Source: Clostridiales bacterium UBA929
Lineage (GTDB): Bacteria; Bacillota; Clostridia; Oscillospirales; UBA929
DNA: 19,658 nt
Direction of reading: 5' to 3'
Assembly (NCBI GenBank): GCA_002293625.1
Contig: DBDP01000069.1
Location: forward strand, 1 to 19,658
The notes beneath the pieces were generated by a model that was not told where the DNA came from, ran no database searches, and saw nothing but the letters and a program-made list of their open reading frames with translations. Below are positions 13,799 to 19,658 of the stretch, piece after piece. Every line of letters starts with the position of its first letter. The first letter of the stretch is position 1. The translations under genes and the position numbers were made by a program.

Positions 13799-13841
13799 GT
13801 TTTGTGGCTTCAAACCTCCGGCATTTTGTAAGCGACAAAAC
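13799..13841 (+). promoter_or_regulatory. Competing stem-loops before the parA stub and parB
   Basis: Two copies of TTTTGT (13800-13805 and 13824-13829) can each pair with ACAAAA (13835-13840); the first pairing extends to GTTTTGT/ACAAAAC. The two folds exclude each other. It lies just upstream of the SD (GAGGAGG, about 13854-13860) of the small frame at 13867. It could be a leader control element or a protein-binding site. Confidence 0.35.
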
Positions 13842-13866
13842 CAGCTCACTAATGAGGAGGAACCGT

Positions 13867-13920
13867 ATGGGCAGAACAACCAATACCGCTCTTACACAGG
13901 AGGTGCTGGGCTATGCCTAA
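13867..13920 (+). pseudogene. 17-codon frame, possible remnant of parA
   Basis: ATG at 13867 has an excellent SD (GAGGAGG about 6 bases upstream) and encodes MGRTTNTALTQEVLGYA, ending in TAA inside the start of parB, with the parB ATG at 13913 overlapping. The ALTQEVL end resembles the last residues of ParA ATPases that normally precede this type of ParB in conjugative elements. I infer an in-frame internal deletion that kept the translation signal of parA and its coupling to parB. A genuine leader peptide is the alternative. Confidence 0.4.
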
Positions 13921-14794
13921 GAAGCAAACAGCCGGAACCTCTGCACTCAAAGACAACGGCGACATTTTTCATAACTCCGTGACTGCAATTGACGGTGAGC
14001 GAATCCTGCATATACCTCTTTCCGAACTATACCCGCCAGACTATCACCCGTTTCAGGTGAACGATGATCTCGCTATGACCCGTTTAGCTGAAAACGTCAG
14101 ACATTATGGAGTCCGAGAACCGGGCATCGCTCGTCCCCGTCCCGAAGGCGGTTATGAACTGCTCTGCGGCAACCGGCGAAAACGCGCTTGTGAAATAATG
14201 GGGATTGACACCATGCCGGTGATTGTCCGGGAATTGAACGACGACAGCGCCGTGCTGGTTATGGTGGACAGCAACCTCGAACAGCGGGAGAGAGTATTGC
14301 CGAGTGAACGAGCATGGGCATATAAGATGATGATGGAAGCTCTGAACCATAACGGTATCAAAGGTGAAGCCTACTCTTATGAAATCGTAGCCGAGCGCAC
14401 CGGTGTGAAGAAAAGCCAGCTTTTCCGTTTCATCCGCCTGACCGAGCTTATCTTCATCCTTTTGGACAAGGTTGATTCGGGACAACTCTCCTTTACCGCC
14501 GCCGTTGAACTCTCTTACTTAACGCTAAAGGAACAGACCGCCGTTGCCGAAGCTATGGATACTCATGCGGTCAAGCCGTCTCTCTCACAGGCTGTACGAC
14601 TGAAGAAGCTGAAGCAGGACGGTAAACTGACCCTTGAAATGATTGACGCGGTGCTTTCGGAGGAGAGGAAAGCGCCTAAGAGTGAATCTTCTGGGAACGC
14701 ACGGTATCGCAGCTTCTTTCCGCCGGACTATTCCCAAAAGCAGATGGACGCTGTTATTGTGGAACTGCTGACCGGGTGGAAAGCGAGGAATTGA
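13913..14794 (+). CDS. parB: ParB/Spo0J-like partition protein (mobile-element type)
   Basis: A 293-residue ParB-family protein. After a variable N-terminus comes the ParB N-terminal domain (about residues 31-110): IPLSELYPPDYHPFQV, RLAENVRHYGVREPG and the nucleotide-binding CGNRRKRA (86-93), which corresponds to GERRxRA in Spo0J. The HTH region follows (about 130-185: SYEIVAERTGVKKSQLFRFIRL), and a C-terminal part ends with the PDYSQKQMDAVIVELL helix. Proteins of this form typically occur in Clostridia conjugative elements, next to a ParA that is absent here apart from a possible stub. It would bind a centromere-like site; none is recognisable. Translation is coupled to the preceding short frame (SD AGGAGGTG upstream). 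A terminator follows, so it is expressed as a short unit. Confidence 0.85.
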   Translation: MPKKQTAGTSALKDNGDIFHNSVTAIDGERILHIPLSELYPPDYHPFQVNDDLAMTRLAENVRHYGVREPGIARPRPEGGYELLCGNRRKRACEIMGIDTMPVIVRELNDDSAVLVMVDSNLEQRERVLPSERAWAYKMMMEALNHNGIKGEAYSYEIVAERTGVKKSQLFRFIRLTELIFILLDKVDSGQLSFTAAVELSYLTLKEQTAVAEAMDTHAVKPSLSQAVRLKKLKQDGKLTLEMIDAVLSEERKAPKSESSGNARYRSFFPPDYSQKQMDAVIVELLTGWKARN

Positions 14795-14807
14795 ATAATA
14801 ACAGTAT

Positions 14808-14825
14808 ACCCACGCCTCTTTGCGT
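14808..14825. repeat. 18-base direct repeat, copy 1
   Basis: ACCCACGCCTCTTTGCGT occurs here as the left arm of the terminator after parB, and again without change at 15809-15826 inside the end of the MmcQ/YjbR gene, 1 kb away. Confidence 0.7.
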
Positions 14826-14856
14826 TCCTTTACAGGGACGCAAGGGGGTGTTTTTT
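14811..14856 (+). terminator. Rho-independent terminator after parB
   Basis: The left arm around TTTGCGT (14819-14825) pairs with ACGCAA (14838-14843), extended outward by CAC/GTG with small mismatches and inward by CC/GG, and is followed by six T (14851-14856). Confidence 0.75.
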
Positions 14857-14895
14857 CTTTTTGGCTTAATTTCTCTATCAATACGCCTGGGAATA

Positions 14896-14904
14896 TGCTA
14901 AAAT
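14896..14904 (+). promoter_or_regulatory. Extended -10 promoter of the gene at 14929
   Basis: TG-C-TAAAAT is an extended -10 box; no good -35 is visible 17-18 bases upstream. Transcription would start near 14911, just before the SD GGAGGG. Confidence 0.4.
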
Positions 14905-14928
14905 ACTGATGAATCGGAGGGTTTCAAG

Positions 14929-15330
14929 ATGAACGAACACGATAAGGAGCTTCGCGGCAAGGTACAGTCAGCCATGTATATCCTTATCCAAAACAAAGGC
15001 GTCGCCTCGCCTATTGAGGTACTGATGGCGATCGGCGTCTTGTCAAAAGCGGATTACGAAAAGTGGCGCTTCGGTCGCACAGACTATCTTGAGTGTGTCT
15101 GCAAGGTCAACCTCAGAAAACTGTCGCTTATCAATCACGAAATCCGGACTTACGCCAAACAGCATGATTTGTAAACGTCATGGACGGATTACCGCAAATG
15201 GGGCAAGGGCGAAAAAATCCGTCTGCGCTTCTCCAAGAGCGGAGATGAACAGATTGAGCGGCTGTATGCCACGCACTACATCGGTAAGCAGAAACTCGCC
15301 GAAGCCGACGCGCGAAAGTCCAAAGAGTAA
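14929..15330 (+). pseudogene. Small hypothetical gene cut by an in-frame TAA
   Basis: The first part, 81 residues from ATG at 14929 (good SD CGGAGGG), is helical and charged (KVQSAMYILIQNKGVASPIE; WRFGRTDYLECVCKV) and stops at TAA 15172-15174. The same frame then continues for 51 sense codons to TAA at 15330 with clearly coding character (WTDYRKWGKGEKIRLRFSKS; DEQIERLYATHYIG). The complete gene would encode about 133 residues; a single AAA or CAA to TAA change explains the break. The first part may still be made. The function is not recognised; its position after parB suggests an accessory protein of the same mobile element. Readthrough or a base-call error cannot be excluded. Confidence 0.65.
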
Positions 15331-15347
15331 TCAGCGCTCTTAAATGA

Positions 15348-15614
15348 TCAAACCTTTGGAGGCTTCCCTTCCGCGTCAAAGAGTTCCCCGAAATAGTCGC
15401 GCATTTCCTGTGCTTTTACCGCTGTAATAAACCCTTCGACGACACGGTGCTTGATAGAGAAGAACAAGTCCCTGCGCTGCTTGTCAAGGAAATTCCAGTT
15501 GGAATGAGTTTTATCAGCCCGAAATTTTTCAAGGAGGGTATAAAAATCCTCCATCTCCGCGAGCAGCCCCGGCGAATAGTCATAATCCTTCGGGTCGTAT
15601 AAATACTTGCTCAT
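15348..15614 (-). CDS. Small acidic hypothetical protein
   Basis: An 88-residue soluble protein with no recognised domain, rich in aromatic and charged residues (start MSKYLYDPKDYDYSPGLLAE, then NWNFLDKQRRDLFFSIKHRV). I chose ATG at 15614, with AGGTGA about 5 bases upstream, over GTG at 15623, which lacks an SD. It has its own good promoter and converges on the broken gene at 14929. Secondary structure looks mainly helical, so a small binding or regulatory role is possible, but nothing supports a specific function. Confidence 0.6.
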   Translation of the reverse strand: MSKYLYDPKDYDYSPGLLAEMEDFYTLLEKFRADKTHSNWNFLDKQRRDLFFSIKHRVVEGFITAVKAQEMRDYFGELFDAEGKPPKV

Positions 15615-15649
15615 CTCCGTCACCTACCGCTACTATGATTGTTTCCTTT

Positions 15650-15678
15650 ATAATACCACAGACAACAATAAAATTCAA
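15650..15678 (-). promoter_or_regulatory. Promoter of the small gene at 15614
   Basis: On the minus strand TTGAAT (15678-15673), 17 bases, TATTAT (15655-15650), giving a leader of about 29 bases. I see nothing else in 15679-15778. Confidence 0.6.
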
Positions 15679-15778
15679 TAAAAATCAATTTATGACTTTT
15701 CGACATTAGATCGAATTCGGACAAATCATTGCGGCTGTTATTGATACAGCTACGTTCAATAAATAGGCAGGCGGCGAA

Positions 15779-16219
15779 TCATTCCGACGAAAGCGCTGTC
15801 TCAGTGACACCCACGCCTCTTTGCGTGCCTTCTCTTACGATCTCCCATTCCATCCTGCGCTTCTTAGCCAGTTTACCCAGTACGAAAGAATATGAATGGT
15901 CGATCATCTCAACCAAAACCTCGTCTGAAACAGAACCATCCAGCTTTACTGTATTGAAATAGGGCTGTTGGACAGGAGGACAGTGGTAACCGCGTGTCAC
16001 CGATTCTGGATACACGGAGCGGTATAACTCGCCTGTCATCATGTTGCAGTTAAGCGTTACCACAGGTTCTCCACGCAAAACAAACAATTGCGCAAAGATG
16101 CGCCCCTTCTCCTGTGATGGCGCTTTGATCTTGATTACTGTGCAATCCGGCCCGAAAGGCCAGTCCGGATATGCGCCGGATTTCATCAGGCAGTACGTCT
16201 CTATTTCAAGATGCGTCAT
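15779..16219 (-). CDS. MmcQ/YjbR family protein
   Basis: A 146-residue protein of the MmcQ/YjbR (CyaY-like fold) family, annotated as DNA-binding but without a proven general function. Visible features are the start LEIETYCLMKSGAYPDWPFG, the strand pattern TVIKIKAPSQEKGRIFAQLF, VVTLNCNMM, then the conserved end of the core: YHCPPVQQPYFNTVKLDG and LVEMIDHSYSFVLGKLAKKRR (about residues 101-121). It is a little longer than usual; the extra C-terminal residues include the 18-base repeat shared with the parB terminator and may be recently acquired. The ATG overlaps the stop of the membrane-protein gene (ATGA). It is last in the operon beginning with the glycosylase-acetyltransferase fusion. Confidence 0.85.
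   Translation of the reverse strand: MTHLEIETYCLMKSGAYPDWPFGPDCTVIKIKAPSQEKGRIFAQLFVLRGEPVVTLNCNMMTGELYRSVYPESVTRGYHCPPVQQPYFNTVKLDGSVSDEVLVEMIDHSYSFVLGKLAKKRRMEWEIVREGTQRGVGVTETALSSE
15809..15826. repeat. 18-base direct repeat, copy 2
   Basis: Identical to 14808-14825. Here it lies in the coding sequence of the MmcQ/YjbR protein, encoding TQRGVGV near the C-terminus. Confidence 0.7.
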
Positions 16220-16689
16220 TTCTTCAAGCCCCTAACGTGTTGCAGATGAATCCCGATATGACCGATACCCAGAATTACTGACGATACTATCAACCAAATG
16301 ACCTTTCCATAGACGCCCAGCAACAGAAATGCGGTGACGGGGAGTGTCGCTCCCGGTGCCGGTATACCGAGCAGCGGGCGGTAGAAATCAACGACGGTAC
16401 GATTGCTTCTGAAATAACGCACCCAATAGCACTCGTATAGCAGCATCAATGCCGCCGATGCTACGAACCACGCTGTCCACGGTTCAAGAACGGTCGGATT
16501 GTAATCGGTGAACAGGAGTGTGGATATCGTGCATAAACCCTGCCCGGAACGCTCGAAAACAAGCAAAACACTGTTTTCGCCTGACGGGTCATAACCTTCC
16601 GGTTTCCGCCGTGCCCACATGAAATTGGGTATCTGCAGCATAAGCATGTACACAAGGCCGATATATGAAAACCCAAAATGCCCAAGCAT
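16216..16689 (-). CDS. Small membrane protein, family not recognised
   Basis: A 157-residue protein with about four hydrophobic helices (near residues 5-20, 46-60, 71-88 and 112-146, the last perhaps two segments), with basic/aromatic loops (FMWARRKPEGYDPSGENS; YECYWVRYFRSNRTVVDFYRP). I assign no family. The start is ATG at 16689, because GGAGG lies 8 bases before it; GTG at 16698 would overlap that SD. It lies 18 bases after the DUF5131 gene and overlaps the MmcQ/YjbR gene by 4 bases, so it is an integral operon member. It may couple the operon's function to the envelope or serve in transport, but this is not shown. Confidence 0.7.
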   Translation of the reverse strand: MLGHFGFSYIGLVYMLMLQIPNFMWARRKPEGYDPSGENSVLLVFERSGQGLCTISTLLFTDYNPTVLEPWTAWFVASAALMLLYECYWVRYFRSNRTVVDFYRPLLGIPAPGATLPVTAFLLLGVYGKVIWLIVSSVILGIGHIGIHLQHVRGLKK

Positions 16690-16707
16690 TGTTGACACCT
16701 CCGTGTC

Positions 16708-17430
16708 TCAAAACAGCTTCTTTCCATTCAAAACGCTGATATCCAGTTCTTTCGCCAGATTTCCCTGCTGATATGGATTGACCTTCTGCACCTCGCCGTC
16801 CCGTTGAAATCGCGAGCCGGTCGCCTTGAACCAGAAGGTGATGCCAGCTTGAACACACTGTTCCCGGATGTCCAAAACCCAGTCATAATCGCACACGCGC
16901 CCCTCACGTCCGGCTTCGCCCGCGACGGTGACATGCTCCAACCCGCCGAGATACGGTCGCAGGTTTATCGATCCGAGCAGCGGCGAACAAGCGGCAAATC
17001 GACGTTTGATGGGATACGACAGAAACAACGGCAGCCGGTAGTCAGCCATTTCTTGATTCTCGACGGTGCAGCCGAGATTTACGTTGTCGTAACCATCGCC
17101 CCAGTCCGAAGGGAGCGATACCTCAAAGCGGTCGATCCGCTTGGTCAGGATCAGGAACTCAAGATCGGGGCGTTGTCTGATCATCGCCCAAGCCTCATGC
17201 CGCCACTCGTCGGCTTCCGGCAGGAAAAAGTCGGTGGCAAAACAGGTGGCGAGGATTTTGTTTCCCTTGATATTGTATTCGCCCTTCGTGTTTGTCCTGA
17301 CCGGCCAATCGAACTTATCCGTTTTCTGTATTGTATTTTGGCCGTACCGCTTGGCGTAAGGACCGTAGAAATAACAGTATTTGCAGCCGTCGCTCAACGG
17401 GTAACAGCCCGTCCAAGGTTCCCAGTTCAA
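16708..17430 (-). CDS. DUF5131 (phage Gp37/Gp68) family protein
   Basis: A 240-residue protein with the family's start NWEPWTGCYPLSDGCKYCYFYG, in which C9, C16 and C19 (C-x6-C-x2-C) resemble a radical-SAM-like iron-sulfur motif. Further blocks are ATCFATDFFLPEADEWRHEAW (about 61-81), LEFLILTKRIDRF (near 90-102), LGCTVENQEMADYRLP and VAGEAGREGRVCDYDWV, then FWFKATGSRF near the end. The family is found in phages and chromosomes, including near DNA-repair genes; the reaction is unknown. The start is TTG at 17430, with GAAGGG 6 bases upstream and only 3 bases from the stop of the glycosylase fusion, so the two genes are coupled. The protein is complete for the family. Confidence 0.88.
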   Translation of the reverse strand: MNWEPWTGCYPLSDGCKYCYFYGPYAKRYGQNTIQKTDKFDWPVRTNTKGEYNIKGNKILATCFATDFFLPEADEWRHEAWAMIRQRPDLEFLILTKRIDRFEVSLPSDWGDGYDNVNLGCTVENQEMADYRLPLFLSYPIKRRFAACSPLLGSINLRPYLGGLEHVTVAGEAGREGRVCDYDWVLDIREQCVQAGITFWFKATGSRFQRDGEVQKVNPYQQGNLAKELDISVLNGKKLF

Positions 17431-17433
17431 ATG

Positions 17434-18540
17434 TTACCCTTCCTTCATAATCAAATCCTTGACCATGATATACTCTTCATCACTTTCCCTGATTGTTTCA
17501 TATCCTAGTCGCTGATAGAACCTGACGGCGGCATTTTCTTTCTGCACGGCAAGTGAAGTCTGTGTATATCCGCGTTCCCGCAGCAGTGCAAACAGGCGCG
17601 TCATCATCATCGTTCCGATTGCCCTTCCACGGTACTCAGGTAAAACGGAGATGGCAAGCTCTGGCGTTTCGTCGTCGATATGCCCGAAAGCTGGGATGAT
17701 CCTCTCCCACGCCGCGCCGACAATTCGGCCATCCACTTCTGCAACTACGCCGCAGTCGCCGCGCTTGTCGCCGAAGCCGTCAATGTAAACAAATACATCG
17801 GGATGGTAGATGATGTCTCTGGGCAGCGGTTCTATCCCAGGCGGCACGAATATTGCATGATAGAGAAAGTCCTTCAATGCCGGATAATCGCCGGGCGTGA
17901 TTTCCCTCACGCGGATAGCATTTAGCTTATGCTTCGTGATCACTGTCTCTCCTCTAAACGCGCAGTCCTCGATATGGTCGTTCACTACGCCAACAGCTTG
18001 CAGATAGCTATATATAATCGTACTGCCGACGAATTTGAACCCCAGCTTCTTCATATCCTTGCTGACTTGGTCGGACAGAGGTGTTGTCGCGGGCATTTCC
18101 TCTTGCGCCCGCCAGTGGTTGATGATTGGCTTACCATCGACGTAACTCCAGATAAATTCGCGCAGAGAACCGAGTTTTATAACGGCCTGCGCGTTTGTTA
18201 TGGCAGCGCCCACTTTTAGCCTGTTGCGGATAATCCCGTTGTTTTGAAGCAGTTCCGCGATTTTAGAATCGTCATATGAGGCGACTTTGACAATATCCCA
18301 ATTGTCAAAGGCAGCACGGTAGCCTTCGCGCTTATGGAGTATCGTAGACCACGATAAACCGGCTTGCGCGCCCTCAAGGTTGAGCATTTCAAAGAGCGTC
18401 CGCTCGTCAAAGCAGGGCTTGCCCCATTGTTTGTCGTGATATTCGCGCATTAGCGCGTCCGTGGTGTCGCCCCACGGGCAGCGGATGATTTCGTTTAAAA
18501 CGCCGGTGTTCATCACTCTCACCTCAACTGATTTTTCCAT
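17434..18540 (-). CDS. tag: 3-methyladenine DNA glycosylase I fused to GNAT acetyltransferase
   Basis: A continuous 368-residue frame with two complete domains. Residues about 18-200 form Tag, which removes 3-methyladenine from alkylated DNA. RCPWG, YHDKQWG, LFEMLNLEGAQAGLSW (49-64, with the catalytic-position Glu56) and VNDHIEDC supply all four zinc ligands C21, H35, H189 and C193. Residues about 207-365 form a GNAT domain: IRVREITPGDYPAL, VVAEVDGRIVGAAW, the acetyl-CoA loop LPEYRGRAIGTMMM (R304-G309) and ENAAVRFYQRLGYETI. Tag alone is about 190 residues and GNAT about 160, so nothing is missing. The start is ATG at 18540 (AGGA upstream) or ATG at 18513, which has a stronger SD (GAGGTG, spacing 6) and gives 359 residues. 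It is first in a four-gene operon. The acetyl acceptor is unknown. Confidence 0.9.
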   Translation of the reverse strand: MEKSVEVRVMNTGVLNEIIRCPWGDTTDALMREYHDKQWGKPCFDERTLFEMLNLEGAQAGLSWSTILHKREGYRAAFDNWDIVKVASYDDSKIAELLQNNGIIRNRLKVGAAITNAQAVIKLGSLREFIWSYVDGKPIINHWRAQEEMPATTPLSDQVSKDMKKLGFKFVGSTIIYSYLQAVGVVNDHIEDCAFRGETVITKHKLNAIRVREITPGDYPALKDFLYHAIFVPPGIEPLPRDIIYHPDVFVYIDGFGDKRGDCGVVAEVDGRIVGAAWERIIPAFGHIDDETPELAISVLPEYRGRAIGTMMMTRLFALLRERGYTQTSLAVQKENAAVRFYQRLGYETIRESDEEYIMVKDLIMKEG

Positions 18541-18560
18541 TAACTTATCCTAACGGGTTA

Positions 18561-19640
18561 CTACAACCTGCTTCTTACAAGACTTGCCGTCAACGCAAAG
18601 TCAAACGGCTTCCACCACTGCGACTTCGCCCACTCTGTTAGATGCTCATACTCCTCATGCGTCGGATTAGCGATAACCTCAAGGAACTCCGCGAAGCCGC
18701 CAGTGCCGCCTACATCTTCCGGCGGGGCGTCCCCTTCGCCGGACAGAAGGATAGGTAGTTCTTCTTCACAACCATCAATGAACTTCTCAACCTCAATATA
18801 ATGGTGCCAGTCGTCTCCGTAATCATATGTATAAAGGATTTTTCGGTATTCCGGCACGTAATCGGATAAACTCACACCGGCCATTAGCTTCGCGTCGGGG
18901 TTCCTATCAAAATCCTCCTCGCTCGCAACCAATTCAATATCGGGGCTCGCGTAATAATTATCGCTCCATTCCTTGAACAGACCGAAGCTGTAGAGATGAT
19001 AATTATGCCAGCCAAACGCGGTTTGTAAAACCCGATGAAGCTGCTCAAAGGTGATGAGCGCCGGAACGCGCAGTTTGCGAACGGCGTCTTTGCCGTCAAG
19101 GTCAAGCCGCACATTTATATCAAGCGCCCGAAACTTGCGGACGGGCAGCCCGTATCTGCCGAGCAACTCAAGCATTTTCCTTCGTGGCACAAGCGTTTCG
19201 CCGACGCCGGACGTATTGTATACCATATTGTTCGCGCAAATAGACAGTTCAATATCGCTCGTATAGTCGCGCAGCGCCCACCACGCCGTGTCGGTATTCT
19301 TGTTCAACTGCGAGGTCTTCTTCCTGTCGGTGTTTTTCGCGTATGTTATCGCGCCCAATTCCGCGATATAGCAATCCGCCACTTCAGGATTTACGCCGAT
19401 GGCAAGGAGAGCATCCCGTAAAACCGTGATGAAGAATTCCGGCAACTTTTTCAGTTTTACGGCCTTCGCTTCGTTCAGCACAACGGTGAACCGGCTTGCG
19501 TCGTTCATAAAGACCACGAACCGATAGCCGTGTTCTTGAACGTAATTCGCCCGCCACGACAGGAATTCGTCCGTTACGGGTTCGATGGTCGGCGTAAGTT
19601 TCAATTTTTCCGCGAGTTTCTTTGTGAGATGTAGCACCAT
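18561..19640 (-). CDS. DUF6933 + plasmid pRiA4b ORF-3-like protein
   Basis: A 359-residue protein with two regions. The N-terminal part (1 to about 150), starting MVLHLTKKLAEKLKL and containing SWRANYVQEHGYRFVVFMND, matches the DUF6933 pattern. The C-terminal part (about 185-340) is a pRiA4b ORF-3-like domain: LRVPALITFEQLHRVLQTAFGW, HLYSF, ILYTYDYGDDWHHYIEVEKF and LSGEGDAPPEDVGGTGGFAEF (cited in pieces no longer than 21 residues) are the strongly conserved motifs. The combination is common in Firmicutes; the function is unknown. The gene is complete within the window, with AAGGGATG near the window edge as a possible SD. It ends 20 bases before the glycosylase fusion on the same strand, so the two may share a transcript. 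Confidence 0.85.
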   Translation of the reverse strand: MVLHLTKKLAEKLKLTPTIEPVTDEFLSWRANYVQEHGYRFVVFMNDASRFTVVLNEAKAVKLKKLPEFFITVLRDALLAIGVNPEVADCYIAELGAITYAKNTDRKKTSQLNKNTDTAWWALRDYTSDIELSICANNMVYNTSGVGETLVPRRKMLELLGRYGLPVRKFRALDINVRLDLDGKDAVRKLRVPALITFEQLHRVLQTAFGWHNYHLYSFGLFKEWSDNYYASPDIELVASEEDFDRNPDAKLMAGVSLSDYVPEYRKILYTYDYGDDWHHYIEVEKFIDGCEEELPILLSGEGDAPPEDVGGTGGFAEFLEVIANPTHEEYEHLTEWAKSQWWKPFDFALTASLVRSRL

Positions 19641-19658
19641 AGCATTTTGCCATCCCTT

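Noticed and set aside
13799..13866. A parS or oriT site for the mobile-element remnant.
   Set aside because: No recognisable parS consensus palindrome or relaxase nick motif, and no relaxase gene in the window.

Overview
The window reads as chromosomal DNA of a spore-forming, Gram-positive anaerobe, most likely a Clostridia (Oscillospirales-like) species. The reasons are a spoVAC gene, strong Shine-Dalgarno (SD) sites before most genes, sigma-A type promoters, a PadR/HAAS/DUF4097 operon, a short bacterial malic enzyme, and an orphan ParB of the type carried by Clostridia conjugative elements. Family names come from recognising motifs by eye, without database searches. I saw no rRNA, tRNA, CRISPR array, transposase or integrase.

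Layout. 1-1253: ilvE-type branched-chain aminotransferase with its own promoter and a hairpin terminator shared with the convergent genes. 1266-1831: a DUF2442/DUF4160 pair on the minus strand, whose promoter lies inside a perfect 14-bp-arm palindrome. 1899-3160: an unrecognised protein of about 400 residues with an excellent promoter and SD but apparently an ATA start codon. 3152-3928: a UPF0175/DUF3368 antitoxin-PIN toxin module. 3956-6477: a cytoplasmic GH26-like glycosidase, a small lone GGDEF protein and a lone SpoVAC; the last two have their SD inside a hairpin. 6510-6884: a small DUF4190-like membrane protein. 6872-8620: a large GT-C type membrane glycosyltransferase on the minus strand. 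8681-8811: a cluster of small palindromes sharing TTACGAA(A). 8940-11407: a padR-HAAS-DUF4097 operon on the minus strand. 11491-12194: an antitoxin/VapC module with a frameshifted toxin. 12249-13531: malic enzyme with terminator.

13799-15330 looks like a decayed remnant of a mobile element: a 17-codon parA-like stub, parB, and a small gene cut by an in-frame TAA. 15348-15678 is a small hypothetical gene. 15779-18540 is a tight four-gene minus-strand operon: a 3-methyladenine glycosylase fused to a GNAT acetyltransferase, a DUF5131 (Gp37/Gp68) protein, a membrane protein and a MmcQ/YjbR protein. Upstream of it lies a DUF6933 + pRiA4b ORF-3-like gene.

The most notable points are the glycosylase-acetyltransferase fusion and its operon, the likely AUA start, the two consecutive genes with masked SD sites, the palindromic operator of the DUF4160/DUF2442 pair, the GATATACT motif shared by three promoter regions, the TTACGAAA palindrome family, and three interrupted or eroded genes (vapC, the parA stub, and the small gene at 14929).
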